A stretch of DNA of 64,000 nt, from positions 123,666 through 187,665 of the forward strand of contig NZ_VLKK01000008.1 in the NCBI RefSeq assembly GCF_007830065.1. The letters are read 5' to 3'. The notes beneath the pieces are model-generated. The model did not search any database. It saw nothing but the letters and a program-made list of their open reading frames with translations, and was not told the DNA's origin. The stretch is from Sphingobium wenxiniae. Its GTDB lineage: Bacteria; Pseudomonadota; Alphaproteobacteria; Sphingomonadales; Sphingomonadaceae. The first letter of the stretch is position 1; every line of letters begins with the position of its first letter. Position numbers and translations under genes: made by a program. Shown piece by piece: positions 8,715 to 17,401 of this stretch.

Positions 8715-9089
8715 CATATAGGTTTTATGGGACTGTCACATTTCGGGATTGGCGGATTTCCACCGATTCGACGCGTTGCGGCAAAAAGCGTGTTGGTTAA
8801 ACCCATGAAAAATATGTGAAAAAATGCAAATTTCGAATTTTTGGCGGCTTTGCTGAGTCAACGTCTTTATTTCATTTTTTTGACCCGTCCCGCCCTTGAT
8901 CCGGTGGAGAATGCCTGTCTATTTTCTCCTTCTCGCTGCTGATCGAATCGTTTTCAGCGGCTGTTGCTAATTGTTGGTTGGGACGAGAACGCTCGGGAAA
9001 GCATTGCTTTTCGGGATAAGTTTGTCACGCCGTTTGCAGCAACGGGGGACGCTAAGGGGGCGGCAATTTTGATAAAGGACAGCGCAGCG
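8715..9089 (+). other. AT-rich spacer upstream of dnaA
   Basis: This is the longest gene-free stretch with unusual base composition. 8805-8882 is strongly AT-rich (runs such as AAAAAATGCAAATTTCGAATTTTT and TTATTTCATTTTTTT), against a GC-rich background. Three GANTC sites occur (8765-8769, 8855-8859, 8945-8949), the CcrM methylation target of alphaproteobacteria. I see no TTATCCACA-type DnaA box cluster, so I do not call an origin. It presumably holds the dnaA promoter, but I could not pick a convincing -35/-10 pair. Confidence 0.5.
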
Positions 9090-10484
9090 GTGGATGGACG
9101 GGAGGGACAGACGGGGGAGGACGATGTCCGTCTGGACTCCGCCTGGGCCGCGATCCGCGCGGGGCTGCGTCGCGACATCGGCGCGCGTCTTTTCGACCAG
9201 TGGTTGAAGCCCGCGCGGCTCGGCGCCTATTGCCCCGATTCGCAGACGCTCGACTTGCTGTTCGCTTCCGATTTCAGCGCGAATTTCGTGTCAGGCCAGT
9301 TTGGCGACCGGCTGCGCATGGCTTGGCGCTGCGCCAATGCGGGCGTGCGGGAAATCCGCTTGCTGCGCGCCCCCGATTCGGCCGGTCCGCGCCTGCTCCA
9401 GATCGTGCGCGATTCGGATGAGGCAGAGGCCGTCGCATCCCTGCCGGAGGAAAGCGCTCCGGCCTCCAATTTCCACCCGCGCCACAGATTCGATGAATTC
9501 GTGACTGGCGATTCCAATCATCTCGCCTTTTCCGCCGCGCAGGCGATGGCGGGCGTGGAACAGCCGCGTTTCACGCCGCTGTTCCTGCATGGCGGCACCG
9601 GCCAGGGCAAGACGCACCTGCTCCACGCCGCCGCAACTGCTTTTTCCGCGCATTCGCCGTCGGCGCAGGTGCTCTACATGTCGGCTGAGCGGTTCATGAT
9701 GGAGTTCGTGAACGCCATGCGCGCCAATGAAACGATGGCGTTCAAGGCGCGGCTGCGCGCGGCGCGGCTGCTGCTGATCGACGACATCCAGTTCATTGCG
9801 GGCAAGGGGTCGACGCAGGAGGAGTTCCTCCACACGATCAACGACCTGATCGACGCGGGCGCGCGCATCATCGTCACTGCCGACCGCGCGCCGCAGATGC
9901 TGGACGGGATCGACGCGCGCATCCTCTCGCGCCTCGCGGGCGGTCTTGTCGCGGATATCCAGCCCGCCGATCTCGATCTGCGCCTCGCCATATTGGAAGG
10001 CAAACGGGCGGTGGCTGGCGATCCGCCGGTGCCCGACGCGGTGATCGATTTTCTCGCCCGCTCGATCCGCTCTAACGTCCGCGAGCTGGAAGGGGCCTTC
10101 AACAAGCTGGTCGCTTATGGCCAGCTTACGGGCCGCGCCATCGACCTGGAGTTCGCGCAAGGCATGTTGGCGGACGCGGTGCGCGCCAATGCCCGCCGCA
10201 TCACCGTGGACGAAATCCAGAAGGCGTGCGCCGCCCATTACCGGATCGACCCAGCGGAAATGCGCTCCAAGCGCCGCGCGCGCGCCGTGGCGCGGCCACG
10301 TCAAGTTGCCATGTATCTGGCGAAGAAGATGACGCCGCGCTCGCTGCCCGAAATCGGCCGCATCTTCGGCGGGCGCGACCACAGTACCGTCATCCACGCC
10401 GTCCGGACCATCGAGGACCTGCGGCAGAGCAACCCCGATATCGACGCGGACATTCGCGCCCTGCAACGGCAGTTGGAGGGTTGA
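9090..10484 (+). CDS. dnaA: Chromosomal replication initiator DnaA
   Basis: AAA+ initiator that binds DnaA boxes and melts the origin. Domain I is near the N-terminus (SAWAAIRAGLRRDIGARLFDQW). The AAA+ domain has Walker A GGTGQGKTHLL and Walker B LLLIDDIQF, and the DNA-binding domain IV ends RRARAVARPRQVAMYLAKK with the GGRDHSTVIHAV signature. The start is uncertain. GTG 9090 has AAAGGA about 11 bases upstream and gives 464 residues. TTG 9069 (preceded by AAGGGGG) is an alternative, and the frame stays open to 8964. It follows rpsT and is convergent with the HD-GYP gene. Confidence 0.95.
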   Translation: MDGREGQTGEDDVRLDSAWAAIRAGLRRDIGARLFDQWLKPARLGAYCPDSQTLDLLFASDFSANFVSGQFGDRLRMAWRCANAGVREIRLLRAPDSAGPRLLQIVRDSDEAEAVASLPEESAPASNFHPRHRFDEFVTGDSNHLAFSAAQAMAGVEQPRFTPLFLHGGTGQGKTHLLHAAATAFSAHSPSAQVLYMSAERFMMEFVNAMRANETMAFKARLRAARLLLIDDIQFIAGKGSTQEEFLHTINDLIDAGARIIVTADRAPQMLDGIDARILSRLAGGLVADIQPADLDLRLAILEGKRAVAGDPPVPDAVIDFLARSIRSNVRELEGAFNKLVAYGQLTGRAIDLEFAQGMLADAVRANARRITVDEIQKACAAHYRIDPAEMRSKRRARAVARPRQVAMYLAKKMTPRSLPEIGRIFGGRDHSTVIHAVRTIEDLRQSNPDIDADIRALQRQLEG

Positions 10485-10555
10485 AGGGGGGAGGCGGAGC
10501 GAACCGGTGCTTGATGCCCGGTTCGCTCCGCCATGACTTCAGGGCGCCCGCTTGA

Positions 10556-11860
10556 TCAGGATTTCTGCGCGAGCAATTTGGCGCTGACCGTGGGCCAGTC
10601 GGCGATGTTCCATGCTTCGGGCGTTTCACGCGCGACGATCTGGTCGCTGCCGAAACAGCGGCTCAAATCGATGTCCGCCGCATTCTCGAACGACCGCGTC
10701 TGCAGCGAGTAGAAGGGGCGGACCTTGGGCAGCGTCAGATCGTCCCGATTCTGATCCACGACGATGGCTAGCCGATGGTTCCGCAGCCGTACCAGCGAAC
10801 CGATCGGATAGATGCCGACCGCCTGCTGGAACGCCGCGAAAATCTCAGGATCGTAGAGCGTGTTGGCCCGGTCGATGTTGAGCAGCGCCCCGGCGGGGTC
10901 CTGACCCTGCCGGTGCACGCGGTCGGAGGTCATCGCGTCATAGGTGTCGCAGATTGCGGCCATGCGCGAAAAGAGGCTGATCTGATCTCCCGCCAATCCA
11001 TGCGGATAGCCGCTGCCGTCCATCCGCTCATGATGGTGGAGGCATACGTCCAGCACTGTGCCGGGCATCTCGCCGCCCAGTGTCAGGAACTCATGCGCGA
11101 GGGTGGTGTGGCTCTTCACCACGTCCCATTCCTCCGGCGTCAGCGGCGCGCCCTTGTCCCATGTCTCCTGCGGCACGTGGCCCATGCCTACATCCATCAG
11201 CAGTCCGGCAAGGCCCGCCTCCTGCACCTGGTCGGGACCGAGCCGCAATTGCTGCGCCAGGCTTATCATCAGCGCGCAGACCGACAGCGAATGCATGTAG
11301 AGATATTCGCTCGTATTCTTGAGCCGTGTCACCGCCATGAAGGCATGGGGGTTGCGCTGGATTGAACTCGAAATCTCCTCGATCATCGGTTGCAGCCGGT
11401 TGAGCTTGATTGCCTTGCCAAGCCGCGCGTCGTCGAAGACCTTCTTCATCGCCCGGCTGGACTTGCGCGCCAGCTTGTTGGCATGGGCCATCTCCGCCTG
11501 GAGCGGCAGCCTTTCCTTGGACAGCGGATCGAAGGACGGGGGGACGGAGCTGGGACGGGCGGGAGCGCGCCGCATGATCGTCACGCCCTGCGCGCTGGTG
11601 CGGCCGAACAGCCGTTCGTTCACATCCTTTTCCGCAGGATGGAAGGAACGGGGCGCGGGCGCTTCGGCCGGCGCCGGATCGATTCCGCGCGCGGTGTCGA
11701 TCTGCACCCATTCGACCTTGCTCGCCTTCAGCTCCTCAAGTCGGTCGGGATCGTCCAGCAGCATCTTGCTGCGCCAGAAGGGATGCGAGAACCACGATCC
11801 TTCCATCTTGTGGAGGAACATGCCCAATTTCACTTCATCCGTTTTGATCCGTTTCAACAT
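10556..11860 (-). CDS. HD-GYP domain protein with N-terminal DUF3391
   Basis: Member of the cyclic-di-GMP phosphodiesterase family. It is 434 residues from MLKRIKTDEVKLGMFLHKM. Residues 1-130 look like DUF3391, and the HD-GYP domain spans about 170-370. The GYP block HHERMDGSGYPHGL (about 276-289) and CDTYDAMTSDR (304-314) are intact. The usual LLHDIGK block reads LLMDVGMG (220-227), so the metal-binding His of the HD dyad is Met-222. The domain may therefore have altered or no hydrolytic activity. It is a single gene convergent with dnaA, and the start is supported by family alignment. Confidence 0.88.
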   Translation of the reverse strand: MLKRIKTDEVKLGMFLHKMEGSWFSHPFWRSKMLLDDPDRLEELKASKVEWVQIDTARGIDPAPAEAPAPRSFHPAEKDVNERLFGRTSAQGVTIMRRAPARPSSVPPSFDPLSKERLPLQAEMAHANKLARKSSRAMKKVFDDARLGKAIKLNRLQPMIEEISSSIQRNPHAFMAVTRLKNTSEYLYMHSLSVCALMISLAQQLRLGPDQVQEAGLAGLLMDVGMGHVPQETWDKGAPLTPEEWDVVKSHTTLAHEFLTLGGEMPGTVLDVCLHHHERMDGSGYPHGLAGDQISLFSRMAAICDTYDAMTSDRVHRQGQDPAGALLNIDRANTLYDPEIFAAFQQAVGIYPIGSLVRLRNHRLAIVVDQNRDDLTLPKVRPFYSLQTRSFENAADIDLSRCFGSDQIVARETPEAWNIADWPTVSAKLLAQKS

Positions 11861-11974
11861 GCACGCGGCCCCCTTTGGCGACGCATTTCGCCCGGCAACG
11901 CTTTCCAATCGGTAAAGAAATGGCTCCGGTTCGACGATTACAAAGGCGCGGGCGTTGGTTTAGGCTCCGGGATC

Positions 11975-12583
11975 ATGATGATTCGTTCGCTGCTCCTGCC
12001 GCTCCTTGCGCTCTTTGCCCTCACGCCTGCCATGGCGCAGCCGCCCGCAAGCACTCCGTCCACCGATGTGCGCGTCGCGCTCGACACCGGCGCGGGGAAG
12101 ATCGTGATCGCGGTGCATGAGGCCAGGGCCCCGGTCACGGCGGCCAATTTCCTGCGCTATGTCGATCAGAAGCGGTTCGACGGCACGTCCTTCTACCGGG
12201 GCGTGGGTGCGGCGGACTATGGCTTCGTGCAGGGCGGGGCGCAGAACGACCCCGCGCGCGTGCTCCCGCCGATCAGGCATGAGCCGACCACACAGACCGG
12301 ACTCACCCATGACGATGGCGCGCTGTCCATGGCCCGCTATGCGCCGGGCAGCGCGACCGGGGATTTCTTCATCGTGCTGGGCCAGATGCCCGCAATGGAC
12401 GCCCATCCCGAGGCGCCCGGCGATAATCAGGGATTTGCGGTCTTCGCCCATGTGGTCGAGGGCATGGATGTGGTGAAGGCGATCCTCGCCGCGCCCAAAT
12501 CCCCGACAGCGGGCGAGGGCGTGATGAAGGGGCAGATGCTGGAGCAGCCGGTGAATATCCTGACCGCGCGCCGCTTGCCATAG
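11975..12583 (+). CDS. Secreted cyclophilin-type peptidyl-prolyl isomerase
   Basis: Catalyses proline cis/trans isomerisation during folding in the periplasm. The 202-residue protein has a clear signal peptide (MMIRSLLLPLLALFALTPAMA, cleavage near residue 21). The cyclophilin core contains VTAANFLRYVDQKRFDGTSFYRG, QGGAQND, ALSMARYAPGSATGDFFI and FAVFAHVVEGMDVVKAI. The usual active-site FHR is FYRG here. Two adjacent ATG codons (11975, 11978) could serve as start. It stands alone between the HD-GYP gene and a small gene on the same strand. Confidence 0.9.
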   Translation: MMIRSLLLPLLALFALTPAMAQPPASTPSTDVRVALDTGAGKIVIAVHEARAPVTAANFLRYVDQKRFDGTSFYRGVGAADYGFVQGGAQNDPARVLPPIRHEPTTQTGLTHDDGALSMARYAPGSATGDFFIVLGQMPAMDAHPEAPGDNQGFAVFAHVVEGMDVVKAILAAPKSPTAGEGVMKGQMLEQPVNILTARRLP

Positions 12584-12642
12584 GACAAACCGGAGTCGTC
12601 AGCGTTTATGATCGGCCTGATGCAATGGATAGGAGACTTGGC

Positions 12643-12945
12643 GTGACAATCATCGGACCTCAAGCGCGGGCGGCCAGGATATTGGTGCAATGGCCCCGTG
12701 CCCATGTCGCGCAGAAAGCCGATGTGAGCGAAGACGATCTGCTGGCCTTCGAAACCGGCGCGGGAACACTCGATGCGGATGCCGATTTGCGTCTGCAAAA
12801 GGTGCTGGAATCGGGAGGCGCCGTATTCCTGCCGGAGGACGAGGATGGCGGCGTGGGTGTTCGCCTGAAATTCACGGCGAAGGATGTAAGGGCGCTCGAT
12901 CGGATGGAGAATGAAGGCGGAGCCTATGGCAGCGACGATGTTTGA
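12643..12945 (+). CDS. Small XRE-like transcriptional regulator / conserved hypothetical
   Basis: A 100-residue protein. Residues 9-70 (ARAARILVQWPRAHVAQKA, then DLLAFETGAGTL) have the spacing of a helix-turn-helix of the XRE type, where helix starts align with AARILV, HVAQKAD and LLAFE. The C-terminus GAVFLPEDEDGGVGVRL is typical of small sphingomonad XRE-like proteins. The start is GTG 12643, because AGGAGA (12631-12636) lies correctly in front of it. An ATG at 12625 would place that ribosome binding site inside the gene. Its target is unknown. Confidence 0.65.
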   Translation: MTIIGPQARAARILVQWPRAHVAQKADVSEDDLLAFETGAGTLDADADLRLQKVLESGGAVFLPEDEDGGVGVRLKFTAKDVRALDRMENEGGAYGSDDV

Positions 12946-13056
12946 TGCCGGGACTGCCTGTCAAGGCTGGCGGATCGGCGTAAATTAAAGGCCATCGCGA
13001 AGTCCGCGCCGGATGGCTTTTAAGGGTGGGGAGCGGATGTTGCAGAGTCCCTCTTC

Positions 13057-13165
13057 CGTCATGTCAGCGAACGCTGGCATCTCTCTTCTTGGGCACGAAC
13101 CAGCCTAAGGACGATCTCAGCTTTCGCTGGGATATTGAACGGTGGAAAATGGCTGCAAGCAGCCA
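13057..13165. repeat. Dispersed palindromic intergenic repeat, copy 1
   Basis: Shares a nearly identical layout with 49462-49578: CGTCA, then an arm AGCGAA(C)GCTGGCATCTCTCTTCTT, CCAGCCTAAGG, a second arm GATCTCAGCTTTCGCTGG, TTGAACGG, GGAAA and CAGCCA. The two arms are inverted repeats of each other, so the element can fold on itself. No protein is encoded. It looks like a REP/MITE-type element of this genome. Confidence 0.75.
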
Positions 13166-13181
13166 TGGTGCAACCATGGCT
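13161..13181. repeat. Perfect 9-bp inverted repeat
   Basis: AGCCATGGT (13161-13169) and ACCATGGCT (13173-13181) flank a 3-base loop, GCA. It lies at the edge of the dispersed repeat and just beyond the DUF4136 gene terminator. It has no T run, so it is more likely part of the repeat unit than a terminator. Confidence 0.55.
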
Positions 13182-13200
13182 TCGCAAACCCTGTAACCCC

Positions 13201-13233
13201 AAAAGAAAACCCGGCGATCGAGCGACCGCCGGG
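13201..13233 (-). terminator. Intrinsic terminator of the DUF4136 lipoprotein gene
   Basis: On the minus strand a perfect 7-bp stem, CCCGGCG (13233-13227) with CGCCGGG (13216-13210), has a 10-base loop and is followed by TTTTCTTTT. It lies about 42 bases after the stop of the gene that begins at 13925. Confidence 0.8.
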
Positions 13234-13274
13234 CCAGATGGGCCTTGGCTGGGAGCCGCCCTATATGACTGCCG

Positions 13275-13925
13275 TCAGCCCTTCTTTTCGGGCGGCAGGG
13301 TGATTTTCACATTCTCGCCGCTCTGGCCGGGGAAGCCGGTGAACATCGCGTCGATCAGGTTCGGCACCAGATAGGTGAGCTTGTTCGACAGCGACTGCGC
13401 GCTCGCCTTGCCCTCGAACAGGCGGCGATTGTCGGCGGCGCGGTCGATCTTCATGGTGAGGTCGCTGGTGTAGACGGTGTAGCTCGTCACATCGGTATAG
13501 CCGCCGCCGGGGCCGAACAGCCACGGATCGTAGAAGCCATAGCCCCATGGCCGCGCCCAGCGTCCGCGCCAGCCCCATCCGCCATAATAGAAGGGATCGG
13601 GCGCGAAGCCGGTCGAGCGCACCCGCTCACGGCCATTGTCGACATCATAGGAGACGCGCACGATCAGGTCCGCGCGCGAAGGATCGTCTGCCCGGACATA
13701 GCCGGTCTGGCTGAGGCGCTGGCCGACCAGATCGGCATAATGGCCGAATTCCAGCCCGCCCGCGAGGCGGGGATCGTCGGCGACGACGGTGAAGCTCTGC
13801 CCGGCGGGCGCGGGGAGCTGCTGGAAGCGGGCGACGTCCGCCTTGAACGATGTGGCGCAACCCGAAAGCGCCGCCAGCGCCAATGCTGGCGCCGCAATCA
13901 TGCCGATCTTCTTGAAACGGATCAT
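13275..13925 (-). CDS. DUF4136 domain lipoprotein
   Basis: A 216-residue envelope protein. The N-terminus MIRFKKIGMIAAPALALAALSGC is a type II signal peptide with lipobox LSGC (lipidated Cys near 23). The body (DVARFQQLPAPAGQSFTVV near the start, then ADLIVRVSYDVDNGRER) matches the DUF4136 pattern. A Gly/Trp/Tyr-rich segment (YYGGWGWRGRWARPWGYGFYDPW) sits at about 115-137, and the C-terminal half ends in LITLPPEKKG-like sequence. Molecular function is unknown; the family is usually outer-membrane associated. It is single, with a strong terminator downstream. Confidence 0.8.
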   Translation of the reverse strand: MIRFKKIGMIAAPALALAALSGCATSFKADVARFQQLPAPAGQSFTVVADDPRLAGGLEFGHYADLVGQRLSQTGYVRADDPSRADLIVRVSYDVDNGRERVRSTGFAPDPFYYGGWGWRGRWARPWGYGFYDPWLFGPGGGYTDVTSYTVYTSDLTMKIDRAADNRRLFEGKASAQSLSNKLTYLVPNLIDAMFTGFPGQSGENVKITLPPEKKG

Positions 13926-14260
13926 TTTTCTGCGTCCTGTATCAGGCCGTCATAGCCTTCAAATAGTCTTGCGCTCTGCCATAGCAAAACGCAACTGAAC
14001 ATCGTTTGAACGCGCGAGCGGGGCACACGGGCGCAAATCATGCTCTGTCCTTCCAAGACGCCGCCGACGGCTTTGTTCCGTCATGGCCTGCGAAAACGGA
14101 CCGGCGTGAAGGTTTGTGCTCCTCCGCAAATCGTTTCAACGGACTTCCAATGAGTTCACGCGAGACGCGGAGCGAAACAGGCCGATGGTGTTTCCGGCGC
14201 GATGCTTTATCGGATGCTCCTCCTCCGTGCCGCCGCGCGAACAAACGCTGGGGCGCGTCT
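13926..14260. other. Gene-free spacer between DUF4136 gene and trpS
   Basis: About 335 bases. Short open frames exist on both strands, but they have no ribosome binding site, family resemblance or consistent composition. I find no tRNA, strong hairpin or repeat here. It should contain the promoter of the minus-strand lipoprotein gene on its left side and the 3' region of trpS on its right. Confidence 0.5.
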
Positions 14261-15265
14261 CTACCGCATCAGCCCCATGGCGTCGTAAGCCGCGCGCAGC
14301 GTCGGTTCCGCCGCCGCCGAAGCCTTGGCCGCGCCCTTTTCGAGGATTGCGTCCAGGGCCTCGTCGTTCGTCCGCAACTCTAGGAAGCGTTCGCGAATCG
14401 GCCGCAGCGTTTCAACCAGCAATTCGCCCAGCATCGGCTTGAACGCGCCGAAGCCCTTGCCCGCGAATTCGGCGCACACCGAATCCGCGGTCCGGTTCGA
14501 CAGGGTCGCATAGATGCCGACCAGATTGTTCGCTTCCGGTCGTCCGGCCAGTCCTTCGGCCGTTTCGGGCAGCGGTTCGGGATCGGTCTTGGCCTTCTTC
14601 ACCTTCTGCATGATGGCGTCGTCATCGTCGGTCAGGTTGATGCGGCTCATGTCTGAGGGGTCGGATTTCGACATCTTCGCCGTGCCGTCGCGCAACGACA
14701 TGATGCGCGCCGATTCCTTCGGAATGATCGGATCGGGCAGGGTGAACAGCTCCACGCCGAAATCGGTGTTGAACTTAGTGGCGATGTCGCGCGCCAGCTC
14801 CAGATGCTGCTTCTGGTCCTCGCCCACCGGCACATGGGTGGCGTTGTAGACAAGGATGTCGGCGGCTTGCAGCACCGGATAGACGAACAGGCCGACCGAC
14901 GCGCCCTCCCGGTCCTTGCCCGCCTTGTCCTTGAACTGGGTCATGCGGTTCAGCCAGCCGATCCGCGCGGTTCCATTCAGCAACCAGCATAGCTCCGCAT
15001 GAGCGGGCACCCGCGCCTGATTGAAGAGGACCGAGCGGTCCGGGTCGATCCCCGCCGCCACCAGTGCGGCCGCCATGTCGCGGACATTGCGGATGCGCTG
15101 CTCGCGGCCTTCATGGATGGTGATGGAGTGCATGTCGGCGAGGAAGAAAAAGCACTGGCTGCCTTCGTCCATCTCATCCTGCATCCGCACCCAGTTGCGG
15201 ATCGCGCCCAGATAATTGCCAAGGTGCAGATTGCCGGTGGGCTGGATGCCGGAAAGGACGCGCAT
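14261..15265 (-). CDS. trpS: Tryptophan-tRNA ligase
   Basis: Class I synthetase charging tRNA-Trp. It is 334 residues long. MRVLSGIQPTGNLHLGNYLGA carries the HIGH-like motif (GNLHLGN, about 11-17), the dimer and Trp site include NRMTQFKDK, and the KMSKS loop reads AKMSKSDPSD (about 196-205). The start ATG is 6 bases after the murJ stop, without a good Shine-Dalgarno, suggesting coupled expression in the secB-murJ-trpS direction. Confidence 0.96.
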   Translation of the reverse strand: MRVLSGIQPTGNLHLGNYLGAIRNWVRMQDEMDEGSQCFFFLADMHSITIHEGREQRIRNVRDMAAALVAAGIDPDRSVLFNQARVPAHAELCWLLNGTARIGWLNRMTQFKDKAGKDREGASVGLFVYPVLQAADILVYNATHVPVGEDQKQHLELARDIATKFNTDFGVELFTLPDPIIPKESARIMSLRDGTAKMSKSDPSDMSRINLTDDDDAIMQKVKKAKTDPEPLPETAEGLAGRPEANNLVGIYATLSNRTADSVCAEFAGKGFGAFKPMLGELLVETLRPIRERFLELRTNDEALDAILEKGAAKASAAAEPTLRAAYDAMGLMR

Positions 15266-15271
15266 TGTGTT

Positions 15272-16858
15272 TTAGCTCGCTTTGGGCGGGCGGCGCAGAG
15301 CCGCGCGCAGTTCGGATAGGGTGTAGGCCCTGAAGATCAGGGACGCCGCCCCATAGACCAGACCGCCGATGCCGCACAACAGGCCAAGCGCGACGATGCG
15401 CTCCATCAACCCCCTGGCCATATAGGGGTCGAAGAGCGGGTTCATGAACCACAAGGCCACACCCATCAGCGCGCTCGCCGCGATGATCCGCACGGCCTTC
15501 GCCCGAAAGCGCGCGTCCATCCGCAACTGGTCGCGCCGATGGAGCAGCCAATAGAGGACGATCACATTGACCCATGCGGCAATCGCGGTGGAAATCGCCA
15601 CGCCCACATGGCCGAAGGGCCAGATCAGCGTCAGGTTGCCGACGAGGTTGAAGAGCATGGAAAAGACCGCGACCCGCACCGGCGTCTTGGTATCCTGCCG
15701 CGCATAGAAGCCGGGCGTCAGCACCTTGATGAGGACATAGGCTGGGACGCCCACGGCAAACGCCGCCAATGCTCCCGCCGCGCCGATGGTGTCGGCAGGG
15801 GTGAAGGCCCCATGCTGGAGCAGTCCCCGGATCAGCGGCGTCGCCGATATGCAGAGCGCGACGGCGGCGGGCAAGGCAAGGAACAGCGACAGCTCCATCG
15901 CCCGGTTCTGGGTATGGCTGGCCGCATCTTCATTGCCCGACCCGATTTGACGAGAGAGCGCCGGGAGGATCGCAGTCCCCACGCCAATGCCGATCAGCCC
16001 CAGTGGCAACTGATTGAGCCGGTCCGCATAATAAAGATAGCTGACCGCACCTTGCGGCAGGAAGCGCGCGGCGAGGCTGGTGGAAACGAGCAGGTTGAAC
16101 TGCACCGCCCCCGCACCCAGCGCGGCGGGGCCGATCAGCGTCAGCAGCCGCTTCACCTGCGGCGACAGGCGCGGCAGGCCCAGTTTCAGCACCACTCCCG
16201 CCTGACGGCAGGAGATCATGAGCCACAGCAGTTGCATCACGCCTGAAACGGTGACGGCGACGGCCTGCGTATAGGCCGTCTCGACTGCTGTATCGCCGTG
16301 GAAGAACAGGATCGCGACGATCATGCAGATATTGAGCAGGACCGGCGCCGCCGCGTTCACCCAGAAGCGATCCAGCGAATTGAGGATGCCGCCCAGCAGC
16401 GACACGATGCTGATGAGCGCCAGATAGGGGAAGGTGATCTGCGTCAAGCGCACGGCAAGCTGGAACTTCTCCGGCCCGCCGTCCGGAAAGCCGCCCGTCA
16501 TCGCCCAGACGACCGGCGCGGCCAGCACCATCATCAGGATGGTGAAGACCACCAGCACCGGAAACAGCACGGACAGCACCTGCCCGGCAAAGGCGACCGC
16601 CGCAGCCTTGCCGCTCCCTGGATCGTCGCGGTCGTTCTCGGCCATGGTCCGGTTGAACATCGGCACGAAGACCGCGGAGAAAGCGCCCTCCGCGAAGAGC
16701 GCGCGGAAGAGGTTAGGGAGCCGCCATGCGATCAGGAAGGCGTCCGACGCCAGCCCCGCGCCCAGGAAACGCGCCACCAGCATGTCGCGCACCATGCCCA
16801 GCACGCGGCTCACCAGCGTCAGCCCGCCGATGGTGGAGGTGGCTCGGATCAGGCCCAT
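15272..16858 (-). CDS. murJ: Lipid II flippase MurJ
   Basis: Moves lipid II across the inner membrane for peptidoglycan synthesis. It is 528 residues and almost entirely hydrophobic helices, consistent with the 14-helix MurJ/MviN fold. The family start is RATSTIGGLTLVSRVLGMVRDMLVARFLGA, with further signatures in FNLLVSTSLAARFLPQGAVSYLYYADRLNQLP and FYARQDTKTPVRVA. It lies between secB and trpS on the same strand. Confidence 0.95.
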   Translation of the reverse strand: MGLIRATSTIGGLTLVSRVLGMVRDMLVARFLGAGLASDAFLIAWRLPNLFRALFAEGAFSAVFVPMFNRTMAENDRDDPGSGKAAAVAFAGQVLSVLFPVLVVFTILMMVLAAPVVWAMTGGFPDGGPEKFQLAVRLTQITFPYLALISIVSLLGGILNSLDRFWVNAAAPVLLNICMIVAILFFHGDTAVETAYTQAVAVTVSGVMQLLWLMISCRQAGVVLKLGLPRLSPQVKRLLTLIGPAALGAGAVQFNLLVSTSLAARFLPQGAVSYLYYADRLNQLPLGLIGIGVGTAILPALSRQIGSGNEDAASHTQNRAMELSLFLALPAAVALCISATPLIRGLLQHGAFTPADTIGAAGALAAFAVGVPAYVLIKVLTPGFYARQDTKTPVRVAVFSMLFNLVGNLTLIWPFGHVGVAISTAIAAWVNVIVLYWLLHRRDQLRMDARFRAKAVRIIAASALMGVALWFMNPLFDPYMARGLMERIVALGLLCGIGGLVYGAASLIFRAYTLSELRAALRRPPKAS

Positions 16859-16900
16859 AGGCTCAGCCGCCCTTCCCCGGAAGGGAAGGGCGCACCCGGT

Positions 16901-17401
16901 TCAGGCGTGGCCCGCCGGTTCTCCGGCGGTCTGCGCCATGGCCTGCGCCTGCTGCAGATAGAGGCCGCCGAAGTCGATGGGGTCGAGCAGCAGCGGCGGG
17001 AAACCGCCGTCGCGGATCGCATCGGCCAGCACGCGGCGCGCGAAGGGGAAAAGCAGGCGCGGCGCTTCGGCCAGAAGGAAGGGCTGGGCCTGGTCTTCGG
17101 GCACGTTGCGCATCCCGAACAGCCCGGCATAGAGCAGCTCGACGGCAAAGGCGGTGCCCTGCGGCGCGACCGCCTTGACTTCCATCTTGAGCGATACTTC
17201 GACGACTTCATCGCCTATCTTGTCCGCGCCGATGTTGAACTGCACGTCGATTTGCGGCTGATCGGGCCATTGATAGACGGCGGGCGCGTTCGGATTCTCG
17301 AAGGACAGATCCTTCACATATTGGCTGATGAGCGCGATCTGCGGCCCGTTGTCCGCGCCGTTGCCCTGATTAATGTCCGTGATGTTGGCGTCTTCGGCCA
17401 T
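16901..17401 (-). CDS. secB: Protein-export chaperone SecB
   Basis: Tetrameric chaperone that keeps preproteins unfolded and hands them to SecA. The 166-residue protein contains ISQYVKDLSFENPNAP, the hallmark SecB peptide-binding region, then KIGDEVVEVSLKMEVKA and LLFPFARRVLADAIRDGGFPPLLLDPIDF. The start MAEDANITD (ATG 17401) gives the usual family length. The open frame upstream is poor and unrelated. It is divergent from the Tim44-like gene. Confidence 0.96.
   Translation of the reverse strand: MAEDANITDINQGNGADNGPQIALISQYVKDLSFENPNAPAVYQWPDQPQIDVQFNIGADKIGDEVVEVSLKMEVKAVAPQGTAFAVELLYAGLFGMRNVPEDQAQPFLLAEAPRLLFPFARRVLADAIRDGGFPPLLLDPIDFGGLYLQQAQAMAQTAGEPAGHA

Noticed and set aside
8715..9089. 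Possible chromosomal origin next to dnaA
   Set aside because: AT-rich, but no cluster of TTATCCACA-type boxes was found, and in many alphaproteobacteria the origin is not beside dnaA.
14006..14442. Two small frames in the trpS-lipoprotein spacer
   Set aside because: They run into the trpS gene antisense, lack ribosome binding sites and have no recognisable protein features.
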